A stretch of 64,000 bases of DNA from Pseudomonas palleroniana (GTDB taxonomy: Bacteria; Pseudomonadota; Gammaproteobacteria; Pseudomonadales; Pseudomonadaceae): positions 43,007 through 107,006 of the forward strand of contig NZ_PYWX01000090.1 of assembly GCF_003031675.1 (NCBI RefSeq), in the 5' to 3' direction. The notes beneath the pieces were generated by a model that was not told the origin of the DNA, did no database searches, and saw only the letters and a list, made by a program, of their open reading frames with translations. Of the stretch, positions 8,802 through 17,519 are shown piece after piece. Both the position numbers and the translations under genes were made by a program. Within the stretch, counting starts at the first letter, position 1. Every line of letters starts with the position of its first letter.

Positions 8802-9758
8802 ATGAATAGCACTACACTGTGGTTGATCGGGCGGCGCATCGGCGCCGGGGCCGTGACGTTGTTGATCGTGTCCATGGTCGTGTTCGCGATCACGGCGGTA
8901 CTGCCGGGGGATGCGGCGCAACAGTCCCTGGGCCAGTTCGCCACCCCGGAACAGGTGGCGGCATTGCGCCTGAAACTGGGGCTCGACCAGCCCGGTGTGC
9001 TGCGCTACCTGCACTGGTTGATGAGCCTGCTCAGCGGTGACTTGGGCATGTCGACCTCCAGTGCCATGCCCGTCAGCGAATTGATGGGCGGCCGGGCCCC
9101 CAACACCTTGATGCTGGCGAGTGCCACGGCTTTGGTGTCGGTGCCGGTGGCCATGGTGCTGGGTATCGGTTCGGCCATGGCGCGGGGCGGGCGCATCGAC
9201 AACATCCTGAGCTTTATCACCCTGGCCATGGTCGCGGTGCCGGAGTTTCTGGTGGCGACCCTGGCGGTGCTGATTTTTGCGGTGAACCTGGGGTGGCTGT
9301 CGTCGCTGTCTTATGCGAGTGATATCAGCTCCCCCTGGCAGTTCATGCGCACCTATGCCTTGCCGGTGATGACGCTGTGCTGCGTGATCGTCGCGCAAAT
9401 GGCGCGCATGACCCGCGCGGCAGTCATCGACCAGCTCGACAGTCCTTATGTGGAAATGGCGCGTCTCAAAGGCGTCGGGCCGATCCGTATTGTGCTGCGC
9501 CATGCGCTGCCCAATGCGATCGGCCCGATTGCCAATGCCATCGCCCTGAGCCTCTCGTATCTGCTGGGCGGCGTGGTGATCGTCGAAACCATCTTCAACT
9601 ATCCCGGCATCGCCAGCTTGATGGTCGATGCCGTGACCAACCGCGACATGGCGTTGGTGCAGGCGTGCAGCATGCTGTTCTGCGCGGCCTATCTGGGCCT
9701 GGTGTTGATCGCCGACCTGTGCGCCATCCTGTCCAATCCGAGGCTGAGAAACCAATGA
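8802..9758 (+). CDS. ABC transporter permease, DppB type
   Basis: The 318-residue integral membrane protein is the first permease subunit of the importer. It has the N-terminal helix with IGAGAVTLLIVSMVVF, the periplasmic loop with PGDAAQQSLG as in DppB/OppB, and the cytoplasmic EAA-like loop (ARLKGVGPIRIVLRHALPNA) that contacts the ATPase. The ATG at 8802 follows an AGGGCAGG-type ribosome site; the upstream part of the frame overlaps the binding protein and is not coding. Its stop overlaps the next start by four bases, so the two permeases are translationally coupled. Confidence 0.93.
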   Translation: MNSTTLWLIGRRIGAGAVTLLIVSMVVFAITAVLPGDAAQQSLGQFATPEQVAALRLKLGLDQPGVLRYLHWLMSLLSGDLGMSTSSAMPVSELMGGRAPNTLMLASATALVSVPVAMVLGIGSAMARGGRIDNILSFITLAMVAVPEFLVATLAVLIFAVNLGWLSSLSYASDISSPWQFMRTYALPVMTLCCVIVAQMARMTRAAVIDQLDSPYVEMARLKGVGPIRIVLRHALPNAIGPIANAIALSLSYLLGGVVIVETIFNYPGIASLMVDAVTNRDMALVQACSMLFCAAYLGLVLIADLCAILSNPRLRNQ

Positions 9759-10630
9759 ATATGCTCATTGCGAAAGGCAAGCCTGCGTCCTCGGCCCTGG
9801 CGTTGGCCAAAGCATCCAGCGGCCCGTCCTGGCTGGGGCTGATGGGTGGCGTGGTGTGCCTGGCCTGGTTACTGCTGGCGCTGGTCGGCCCCTGGCTGGC
9901 GCCGCACCCGGTGGGTGAAGTGGTGTCTGATAACGTCTTCGACGGCTTCAGCCTGGCTCATCCGTTCGGCACCGACTACCTGGGCCGCGACATGCTCAGC
10001 CGCGTGATGGTCGGCGCCCGCTTCACCGTCGGCCTGGCGCTGGTAGCGGCGGTGCTGGCCAGTACCTTGGGCACCTTGTGTGCGCTGGTGTCGGTGGTGT
10101 CGCCCAAGTGGCTGGACGAAATCCTCAGCCGCATCATGGATGCCTTCATTTCCATCCCGAGCAAAATGTTCGCACTGATCATGGTCTCGGCATTCGGCTC
10201 GTCGGTGACGCTGCTGATCTGCACGGCGGTGATCAGTTACATCCCCGGCTCGTTCCGCGTGGCGCGCAGCATGGCGGTGAACATCGAGACCCTGGAATAC
10301 GTGCAGGTTGCGCGCACCCGCGGCGAGGGCCGCCTGTATGTGGCGTGCCGGGAGATTCTGCCGAACATGCTCAACCCGGTATTGACCGACCTGGGGCTGC
10401 GTTTCGGCTACATCGTGCTATTGCTTGCCGGCATGAGCTTCCTGGGCCTGGGCGTGCAGCCACCGGACGCCGACCTCGGCTCGCTGGTGCGCGAAAACAT
10501 CGGCGGCCTCAGCCAGGGTGCGTTGGCTATCGTCATTCCGGCGCTGGCCATTGGCACCTTGACCATCGGCGTGAATCTGTTGATCGACTATCTGTCTTCC
10601 CGACGCAGTCGACGTGCGGGAGGCCATTGA
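9755..10630 (+). CDS. ABC transporter permease, DppC type
   Basis: The 291-residue second permease begins at the ATGA overlap with dppB-like at 9755. It shows the N-terminal helix (GGVVCLAWLLLALVGPWLAP), the HPFGTDYLGRDMLSRVMVGAR segment diagnostic of DppC/OppC proteins, and the EAA loop VARTRGEGRLYVACREILPN. With the preceding permease it forms the membrane channel. The gene is followed after one base by the ATPase start. Confidence 0.93.
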   Translation: MNMLIAKGKPASSALALAKASSGPSWLGLMGGVVCLAWLLLALVGPWLAPHPVGEVVSDNVFDGFSLAHPFGTDYLGRDMLSRVMVGARFTVGLALVAAVLASTLGTLCALVSVVSPKWLDEILSRIMDAFISIPSKMFALIMVSAFGSSVTLLICTAVISYIPGSFRVARSMAVNIETLEYVQVARTRGEGRLYVACREILPNMLNPVLTDLGLRFGYIVLLLAGMSFLGLGVQPPDADLGSLVRENIGGLSQGALAIVIPALAIGTLTIGVNLLIDYLSSRRSRRAGGH

Positions 10631-10631
10631 A

Positions 10632-12473
10632 ATGACGGAATTGATTCGTGTCGAAGACTTGCGTGTCGTCGCCTGTGGCGAGCACGGCGAAGTGGAAATC
10701 GTCAAAGGCGTGAGCTTCGCGCTGGAGCAGGGCCAGGTGCTGGCGTTGATCGGCGAGTCCGGCTCCGGCAAGACCACCATTGCCCTGTCGCTGCTCGGCT
10801 ACGCGCGACGTGGGTGTCGGTTGTCCGGCGGGGTGGTGCGTGTCGGTGAGCACGACATGCTGGCCGCGAGCGAAAGCCAGTTGCAGAAGCTGCGCGGCAA
10901 CCGCGTGTCGTATATCGCGCAGAGTGCGGCCGCCGCGTTCAACCCGGCGAAAAAGCTCATCGACCAGGTGGTAGAAGGCGCACTGATCCACGGGCTGGGT
11001 AGCCGCGTCGAGTTGGAGGCCAAGGCGATCGGTCTGTTCCGTGACCTGGCCTTGCCCAACCCGGAGCGCATCGGCCAACGCTACCCGCACCAGGTCTCCG
11101 GCGGGCAGTTGCAACGGGTGATGGCGGCGATGGCGCTGATCAGCGACCCCTTGCTGGTGGTGCTCGACGAGCCGACCACGGCGCTGGATGTGACCACGCA
11201 GATCGACGTGCTGCGGGCATTCAAGCGCGTGGTACGCGAACGCGGCGCGACGGCGGTGTATGTGTCCCATGACCTGGCGGTCGTGGCGCAAATGGCCGAC
11301 CGTATCGTGGTGCTCAACAATGGCCAGATTCTCGAACAGAGCGCCACCGCGCCGCTGCTCGAAGCCCCGGCGCATGACTACACGCGCAGCCTGCTGGCGG
11401 CCGCGCAGCCGGACGCGACGATCCGTCCGCCGTCCGGCATCGCCGAAGACACGCCACTGCTGACCATCAGCGGCCTGACGGCCGGCTACGGCAACAAAAA
11501 TGCGCAGGGCCTGCCGCTGATCCGTGTGCTCGAAGGCATCGACCTCACCGTGCGCAGGGGCCAGGCGATCGGTGTGATCGGCGAATCCGGCTCGGGTAAG
11601 TCGACCCTGGCGCGGGTGGTCGCGGGGTTGTTACCGCCCGCCCTGGGTGGCCTCACGTTCGACGGCCAGCCGCTCGGAGGCTGCCTTTCCGAGCGCACGC
11701 CGGAACAGTTCCGACGCATCCAGATGGTGTTCCAGAACGCCGACACCGCGCTCAACCCGATGCACAGCGTGGACGCCATCATCGGCCGGCCGTTGAAAAT
11801 GTACTTCGGCCTCAAGGGCAAGGCGTTGCGCGAGCGCACCGAGCAATTGCTTGACCTGGTGCGCCTGCCACGCACCTTGGCCGGCCGGCGCCCCAGCGAG
11901 TTGTCCGGTGGGCAGAAGCAGCGGGTCAACCTGGCCCGGGCGCTGGCCGCCGAGCCGGACCTGATCCTGTGCGATGAAGTCACCTCGGCCCTGGATACCG
12001 TGGTGGGGGCGGCGATCCTGGAACTGTTGCGCGACCTGCGCCAGGAACTGGGTGTGTCCTACCTGTTTATCAGCCACGACATCTCCACCGTGCGCGCGCT
12101 GTGCGATGACATTGTGGTGATGTACAGCGGCCGGAAGGTCCAGGCCGGCAGCCGCCAGACGTTTGCCGAGCCACCGTTCCATCCCTACACCGACCTGTTG
12201 ATTCACTCGGTGCCGGAATTGCGCCAGGGCTGGCTGGAAACGTGCGGTGCGACCAGTGGCACGTTGCCGCCGGTGGGTGCAAACGCCGGCGGGCCGCAAC
12301 TGTGCAGCTTCCTCAATCGCTGCCCGATGCGCGTTGACGGCCTGTGCAACAGCGTGCCGCCCAGCCGACGCGTGTTGGACAATGGCAGTGAAATTCTCTG
12401 CCACCATGACGCTGCCCAGTTGCTCAAGACCCAGCAAGGCCGGGTGATTGAAACCTCGGGAGCCTGCGCATGA
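10632..12473 (+). CDS. ABC transporter ATP-binding protein with two fused ATPase domains (DppD-DppF type)
   Basis: The 613-residue protein contains two complete nucleotide-binding domains. The first has Walker A GESGSGKTT, signature VSGGQLQR and Walker B LLVVLDEPT; the second has GESGSGKST, LSGGQKQR and LILCDEVTSALD. Each domain has the oligopeptide-transporter form, and the C terminus carries the CSFLNRCPMR cysteine-rich tail typical of DppD/OppD/DppF. One fused protein therefore replaces the usual two ATPases. The ATG at 10632 is one base after the permease stop. It energises import of the unknown substrate. Confidence 0.94.
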   Translation: MTELIRVEDLRVVACGEHGEVEIVKGVSFALEQGQVLALIGESGSGKTTIALSLLGYARRGCRLSGGVVRVGEHDMLAASESQLQKLRGNRVSYIAQSAAAAFNPAKKLIDQVVEGALIHGLGSRVELEAKAIGLFRDLALPNPERIGQRYPHQVSGGQLQRVMAAMALISDPLLVVLDEPTTALDVTTQIDVLRAFKRVVRERGATAVYVSHDLAVVAQMADRIVVLNNGQILEQSATAPLLEAPAHDYTRSLLAAAQPDATIRPPSGIAEDTPLLTISGLTAGYGNKNAQGLPLIRVLEGIDLTVRRGQAIGVIGESGSGKSTLARVVAGLLPPALGGLTFDGQPLGGCLSERTPEQFRRIQMVFQNADTALNPMHSVDAIIGRPLKMYFGLKGKALRERTEQLLDLVRLPRTLAGRRPSELSGGQKQRVNLARALAAEPDLILCDEVTSALDTVVGAAILELLRDLRQELGVSYLFISHDISTVRALCDDIVVMYSGRKVQAGSRQTFAEPPFHPYTDLLIHSVPELRQGWLETCGATSGTLPPVGANAGGPQLCSFLNRCPMRVDGLCNSVPPSRRVLDNGSEILCHHDAAQLLKTQQGRVIETSGACA

Positions 12474-12516
12474 GTCGGCGCCTTGCCCTTTTTGCCCCGC
12501 AACGGAGCCAGGTCTG

Positions 12517-13674
12517 ATGAAACCTCGCGTACTGGATATCCTGAAAAAACTGCTGGCGTTCGACACCGTTTCATCGGAGTCGAACATGGCCTTGATCGAG
12601 TATGTGCGCGACCTGCTGCTGACCCGCGGCATCGAGTCGCTGATCGTCAAGGACCCCAGCGGGCGCAAGGCCAACCTGTTCGCCAGCACCGGCCCCGAGG
12701 GTCAGCCTGGCGTGTTGCTCTCCGGGCACACCGACGTGGTACCGGCGGCAGGGCAGGCCTGGACCTTTCCGGCGTTCGCCGCCACCGTCCAGGGCGGGCG
12801 GATCTATGGGCGTGGCAGTTGCGACATGAAGGGCTTTATCGCCCTGGCCATTGACGCGATGCTCGAGGCGGCCGATCACCCGTTGAGCCGCCCGTTGCAA
12901 CTGGCCCTGTCCCACGATGAAGAGATTGGCTGCGTCGGCGTGCGACGTTTGCTGGATGTGCTGCATCTGGCGCCGGTACGGCCGTTTCTGTGCGTGGTGG
13001 GCGAGCCGACCAATATGCAATTTGTGCTGGGCCACAAGGGCAAGGGTTCCTACCGCACTTATTGCCGTGGCCTGGAGGCGCACTCGTCGCTGGCGCCGCG
13101 TTCGGTGAACGCCATCCATGTGGCTTGTGACTTTATCGCCGCGCTGCGTGAGAGCCAGCAGCAGTTGCAGCACCATGGCGCCCAGGACAGCGATTACGAC
13201 GTGCCCTACAGCACCGTGCATGTCGGGCAGATTGTCGGGGGCAAGGCGCTGAATATCGTGCCGAACCTGTGCTCCCTGGATTTCGAGGTGCGCAACTTGC
13301 CGGCCGACGACCTGGAGCAGTTTCTGGAGCAACTGCGCGAGCGGGCCGAAGTGATCGTGCAGGAGGCGAAGAAACTGTCGAGCGTCGCTGCTATCGAGAT
13401 CGAGACTCTCAACGTCTACCCGGGCCTGGATACCCATCCCAGCGTCGAAGCGGTGCGCTTTCTCAAACAGTTTGCCGCGCCGGACACGGGCACTTCCAAG
13501 GTATCTTTCGGCACCGAAGGCGGCCTGTTCAAGCAGCGCCTGGATGTTCCGGTGGTGGTGTGCGGGCCGGGCTCGATCGAACAGGCGCACAAGCCCGATG
13601 AGTTTATCGAGATCAGCCAGATGGAGGCTGGAGAGGTGTTCCTGCACGGCCTGCTCGGTTCATTGAAGGCCTAG
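12517..13674 (+). CDS. M20-family amidohydrolase, acetylornithine deacetylase (ArgE)-like
   Basis: The 385-residue metallohydrolase should cleave an N-acyl bond in the cytoplasm using two metal ions. Family motifs are SGHTDVVP (metal His and the catalytic Asp), YGRGSCDMKGF (bridging Asp), SHDEEIGCVG (general-base Glu), GEPTN, and a late EGGLFK...AHKPDEF segment with the last metal His. The start at 12517 has GGAG about nine bases upstream. It follows the importer after about 40 bases, so a likely role is to deacylate the imported compound and not to make ornithine; the chromosome would be expected to carry its own argE-type gene elsewhere. Confidence 0.9.
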   Translation: MKPRVLDILKKLLAFDTVSSESNMALIEYVRDLLLTRGIESLIVKDPSGRKANLFASTGPEGQPGVLLSGHTDVVPAAGQAWTFPAFAATVQGGRIYGRGSCDMKGFIALAIDAMLEAADHPLSRPLQLALSHDEEIGCVGVRRLLDVLHLAPVRPFLCVVGEPTNMQFVLGHKGKGSYRTYCRGLEAHSSLAPRSVNAIHVACDFIAALRESQQQLQHHGAQDSDYDVPYSTVHVGQIVGGKALNIVPNLCSLDFEVRNLPADDLEQFLEQLRERAEVIVQEAKKLSSVAAIEIETLNVYPGLDTHPSVEAVRFLKQFAAPDTGTSKVSFGTEGGLFKQRLDVPVVVCGPGSIEQAHKPDEFIEISQMEAGEVFLHGLLGSLKA

Positions 13675-13791
13675 CAGAGCCTGCCGTCCTGGGCGCAATT
13701 TCAGCAGGCCACGCTGCCCACGCGACGCTTTCGGCATCCTTGTTCGTGGCACCTCCCTAGACTGGAGCGTGTCTCGAACCAGGACCCGACC

Positions 13792-15255
13792 ATGCTCACT
13801 ACTCGCCTGCAAGACCCCAGCCTCCTTACTGAACTCGCCTATGTCGATGGCCAATGGATCGCCGCCGACAGCGGCGCCACTCTGGACGTCCTCGACCCTG
13901 CCACCGGCCAGGTGCTCGCCAGGGTACCGGCCATGGACGCGGTCGACACCCGCCGCGCCATCGAAGCCGCCGAGCGTGCCTGGCCCGCCTGGCGTGCACG
14001 CCCGGCCGCCGAACGCGCCGCGCTGCTGGAGCGCTGGTACCAGGCCATGCTCGATAACCTCGATGACCTGGCGCTGATCATGACTCGCGAGCAGGGCAAG
14101 CCGCTCAATGAAGCCAAGGGCGAGATCCGCTACGGCGCAGGCTTCGTCAAGTGGTTCGCCGAAGAGGCGCGCAGGGTCTACGGCGAAACCATGCCGGCAC
14201 CCAGCGGCGACCGGCGTTTGCTGACGCTCAAGCAGCCGGTGGGCGTGTGTGCCGCTATCACGCCGTGGAATTTCCCCAATGCGATGATCACCCGTAAGTG
14301 CGCGCCGGCCTTGGCCGCCGGCTGCCCGATCATCGTCAAGCCATCGGAGCTCACCCCGTTGTCGGCCCTGGCCCTGGCGGTACTGGCCGAGCGCGTCGGC
14401 ATCCCGGCCGGGGTGTTCAACGTGATCACCGGGCTGCCTGCCGGTATTGGCACGGAACTGACCGGCAACCCGAGCGTGCGCAAGATTTCCTTCACGGGTT
14501 CCACCGCCGTCGGCCGCCTGCTGATGCGCCAAAGCGCCGAGCACATCAAGCGGTTGAGCCTGGAACTGGGCGGCAATGCGCCGTTTGTGGTGTTCGACGA
14601 TGCCGACCTCGAGCAGGCGGTCGCGGGGGTCATGCTCAGCAAGTTTCGTAATGCCGGGCAAACCTGTGTGTGCGCCAACCGCATCCTGGTGCAGGACGGT
14701 ATTTACGAGCGCTTCGCCGCGCGCCTGGTGCAAGAGGTGAACAAACTCAAGGTCGGCCACGGCCTGGAGGAGGGCGTGAGCATTGGCCCGTTGATCAACC
14801 CGGCGGCGGTCACCAAAGTGACGCGGCATATCGAGGATGCGTTGAGCCAGGGCGCGACGCTGTTGTGCGGCGCAATCCCGACTGACGATAGCCCCTTCGT
14901 GCAGCCCACGGTGCTGGGCGACGCTCACGCCGGAATGCTGCTGGCCAACGAAGAAACATTCGGCCCGGTGGCGCCGCTGATGCGCTTTACCCACGAGGCA
15001 CAGGCACTGGCCCTGGCCAACGCCACTCCGTACGGCCTGGGCGCCTACTATTTCACCCAGAACCTGGCGCGCTCGTGGCGCTTTGGGGAGGCCCTCGAGT
15101 TCGGCATGGTGGGCCTCAATACCGGGATTATCTCGATGGAAGTCGCGCCGTTCGGCGGCATCAAGCAATCGGGGCTGGGGCGCGAAGGCAGCAAGTACGG
15201 GCTGGACGAGTACCTTGAAGTCAAAGCTTTTCACATTGGCGGGTTGAACGAGTGA
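13792..15255 (+). CDS. Succinate-semialdehyde dehydrogenase-like aldehyde dehydrogenase (GabD family)
   Basis: The 487-residue protein has the GabD pattern: ITPWNFPNAMITRK, LELGGNAPFVVFDDAD with the general-base Glu, the catalytic Cys in GQTCVCANR, and EETFGPVAP. It would oxidise a small semialdehyde to a dicarboxylate with NAD(P). It lies 10 bases before the tartrate-dehydrogenase-like gene. With the class III aminotransferase at 17520 it could form a GABA-like shunt for the omega-amino acid produced by the pathway. Confidence 0.9.
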   Translation: MLTTRLQDPSLLTELAYVDGQWIAADSGATLDVLDPATGQVLARVPAMDAVDTRRAIEAAERAWPAWRARPAAERAALLERWYQAMLDNLDDLALIMTREQGKPLNEAKGEIRYGAGFVKWFAEEARRVYGETMPAPSGDRRLLTLKQPVGVCAAITPWNFPNAMITRKCAPALAAGCPIIVKPSELTPLSALALAVLAERVGIPAGVFNVITGLPAGIGTELTGNPSVRKISFTGSTAVGRLLMRQSAEHIKRLSLELGGNAPFVVFDDADLEQAVAGVMLSKFRNAGQTCVCANRILVQDGIYERFAARLVQEVNKLKVGHGLEEGVSIGPLINPAAVTKVTRHIEDALSQGATLLCGAIPTDDSPFVQPTVLGDAHAGMLLANEETFGPVAPLMRFTHEAQALALANATPYGLGAYYFTQNLARSWRFGEALEFGMVGLNTGIISMEVAPFGGIKQSGLGREGSKYGLDEYLEVKAFHIGGLNE

Positions 15256-15265
15256 GGCAGGATCC

Positions 15266-16351
15266 ATGAGCAAGGCATTCAGAATCGCCGCCATTGCCGG
15301 CGACGGCATTGGCAAGGAAGTGTTGCCCGAAGGGCTGCGGGTAGTGGAGCAGGCCGCCAGGGTTTGGGACCTGAACCTGAGCATCGAAGTGTTCGACTGG
15401 GCCCACTGTGATTACTACCTGCAACACGGGCAGATGATGCCCGACGACTGGTTCGAGCAGCTCAAGGACTTCGACGCCATTTACTTCGGCGCCGTGGGCT
15501 GGCCGGCCAAGGTCGCGGATCACATTTCGCTGTGGGGCTCGCTGCTCAAGTTCCGCCGCGACTTCGACCAGTACGTGAATATCCGCCCGGTCCGGCTGTT
15601 TCCTGGCGTGCCATGCCCACTGGCCGGGCGCGAGCCGGGTGATATCGATTTCGTGGTGATCCGTGAAAACACCGAGGGTGAATACTCATCGGTAGGTGGC
15701 AAGATGTTCGAAGGCACCGAACATGAGTTCGTGTTGCAGGAGTCGGTATTCACCCGGCGCGGCGTCGATCGCATCCTCAAGTTCGCTTTCGACCTGGCCC
15801 AGAGCCGGCCGCGCAAGAAGCTCACGGCGGCGACCAAGTCCAATGGCATCTCCATCAGCATGCCTTACTGGGATGAACGTACCGCGCTGATGGCGGCCGA
15901 CTACCCAGAGGTGACGTGGGACAAGCAGCACATCGACATCCTGTGCGCACGGTTCGTGCTGCAGCCGGATCGCTTCGACGTGGTCGTGGCGTCCAACCTG
16001 TTTGGCGACATTTTGTCGGACCTGGGGCCGGCGTGTGCAGGCACTATCGGTATTGCACCGTCGGCCAACCTCGATCCCGAGCGCCGCTTTCCTTCGCTGT
16101 TCGAACCGGTGCACGGCTCGGCGCCGGACATCTACGGGCAGAATATTGCCAACCCGATTGCGATGATCTGGTCGGGGGCGCTGATGCTGGATTTCCTCGG
16201 CAATGGCGATGCGCGCTATCGGGCGGCCCATGACGCCATCCTGCAGGCGATCGAAGCGGTGATTGCCGAGGGGGTGATCACGCCAGACCTGGGCGGCAAG
16301 GCGTCAACGCAGGAAGTGGGCGCGGCGATTACCCAAAGGCTGGTGCGCTGA
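15266..16351 (+). CDS. Tartrate dehydrogenase-like (TtuC) decarboxylating dehydrogenase
   Basis: The 361-residue protein belongs to the isocitrate/isopropylmalate dehydrogenase superfamily and most resembles tartrate/D-malate dehydrogenases. Visible features are IAGDGIGKEV at the N terminus, the FVVIRENTEGEYSS substrate loop, SNLFGDILSDLG with the metal Asp residues, and EPVHGSAPDIYGQNIANP for nucleotide binding. It would oxidise and decarboxylate a 2-hydroxydicarboxylate using NAD and a divalent metal. It is the last plus-strand gene before a convergent reductase and is separated from it by a hairpin at 16364. Confidence 0.9.
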   Translation: MSKAFRIAAIAGDGIGKEVLPEGLRVVEQAARVWDLNLSIEVFDWAHCDYYLQHGQMMPDDWFEQLKDFDAIYFGAVGWPAKVADHISLWGSLLKFRRDFDQYVNIRPVRLFPGVPCPLAGREPGDIDFVVIRENTEGEYSSVGGKMFEGTEHEFVLQESVFTRRGVDRILKFAFDLAQSRPRKKLTAATKSNGISISMPYWDERTALMAADYPEVTWDKQHIDILCARFVLQPDRFDVVVASNLFGDILSDLGPACAGTIGIAPSANLDPERRFPSLFEPVHGSAPDIYGQNIANPIAMIWSGALMLDFLGNGDARYRAAHDAILQAIEAVIAEGVITPDLGGKASTQEVGAAITQRLVR

Positions 16352-16363
16352 CGACACCCGGGG

Positions 16364-16395
16364 CCCCTATCCGTTGCCGTGGTAACGGATAGGGG
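16364..16395. terminator. Hairpin between convergent genes, possible bidirectional terminator
   Basis: CCCCTATCCGTT at 16364-16375 and AACGGATAGGGG at 16384-16395 form a perfect 12-bp stem with a small loop. It lies between the convergent stops at 16351 and 16401. No strong T-run follows on either side, so termination is likely but not certain. Confidence 0.55.
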
Positions 16396-16400
16396 TGCAA

Positions 16401-17327
16401 TTAATAACCTTTGCTGCGATCCACCTCACCCAACATCGGCTCGCCACGCTGATGCCGCCGAATATTTTCCAATAGCACCGCAAACGCGCTGTCCGGTTGA
16501 GTCATCGCGGCAATATGGGGCGTGAGCAGGATCTGTGGGTGGCCCCAGAACGGATGGTCCGCCGGCGCCGGTTCCTCTTGCACTACATCCAGCACGGCGC
16601 CGCTGAGTTGCCCGCTGGCCAGGGCTTGCAGCAAATCCTCTTCCACCAGGTGCCCGCCACGCCCCATGTTGATCAGCGCGGCGCCCTTGGGCAGTTGGGC
16701 GAACAGGCGCCGATTGAGAATGCCTTGGGTCTGCTCGGTCAGCGGCAGCACGCACAGCAGGATATCGCACTGGTTGAGGAACGCCGGCAATTGCGCCTCA
16801 CCGGCAAAACAGTCCACACCCGGCAACTGATGAGGGCTGCGTGCCCAGCCCGACAAGGCAAACCCCAACGGCGCCAGCGTCGCGAGGATCTGTTGGGCCT
16901 GGGCGCCCAGGCCCATCACACCGACGCGGCGGTTCGCCGCCGGTTGCAACAGGTGCGCCTGCCAGCAGCGCGCCAGCTGTTGCTGGCGGTAGCGCAGCAT
17001 GTCGCGGTGCAGGCTGAGCACGGCCCAACTGGCGTATTCGCACATGCCGCGGGTGATGCCGGGGTCGAGCAAGCGCACCACGGGCAGTTGCGCCGGCAAA
17101 CGGGCGAGGTCGAGTTGATCCACCCCGGCCGACACCGCAAACAGCACTTTCAGATTGGGCAACAGGTGCTCGAGATCGTCGGGTGCCAGCCAGGCGGCCA
17201 GGTAGTCGATCTCGGCGGGATCGCCGATGTCGGGCCAGGCGCGCCATTCGATGTCCGGTGCGTGCTCGGCAAACAGTGCCTGCCAGCGCTCGCCGCGTAC
17301 CGGGTCGGATTTGTAAAGCAGAGCCAT
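16401..17327 (-). CDS. D-2-hydroxyacid dehydrogenase, glyoxylate/hydroxypyruvate reductase A-like
   Basis: The 308-residue protein is a GhrA-type NAD(P)-dependent reductase. It has the Rossmann motif in GVMGLGAQAQ, the Arg-Gly region around INMGRGGHLVEEDLL, and the catalytic-region ILLTPHIAAMT segment (His) near the C terminus. It should reduce glyoxylate, hydroxypyruvate or a related 2-oxo acid. The start at 17327 has GGAG six bases upstream. It is transcribed against the surrounding cluster and may have its own control, although a link to glyoxylate produced by amine oxidation is plausible. Confidence 0.88.
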   Translation of the reverse strand: MALLYKSDPVRGERWQALFAEHAPDIEWRAWPDIGDPAEIDYLAAWLAPDDLEHLLPNLKVLFAVSAGVDQLDLARLPAQLPVVRLLDPGITRGMCEYASWAVLSLHRDMLRYRQQQLARCWQAHLLQPAANRRVGVMGLGAQAQQILATLAPLGFALSGWARSPHQLPGVDCFAGEAQLPAFLNQCDILLCVLPLTEQTQGILNRRLFAQLPKGAALINMGRGGHLVEEDLLQALASGQLSGAVLDVVQEEPAPADHPFWGHPQILLTPHIAAMTQPDSAFAVLLENIRRHQRGEPMLGEVDRSKGY

Positions 17328-17519
17328 GGGCATCTCCGCAGGGTTGAAAGTAGCCCTCATCATCCTCCAGGCACGGCGCAGGATCTGTTGAAACACAGGG
17401 GCAAAACAGTTGATCCGAATTTCTCACGGGGCAAGTTCGGTGCAGTTCGTTTCCGCCAGGTCGTACTCTGAGTGGCATCGCAACCGTCTCAGGTTGCCGG
17501 TCTCACAATGGGAAATGCC

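Noticed and set aside
7037..8944. Minus-strand open frame of 635 codons opposite the ABC binding protein
   Set aside because: No recognisable domain; the plus strand encodes a full binding protein with an export signal.
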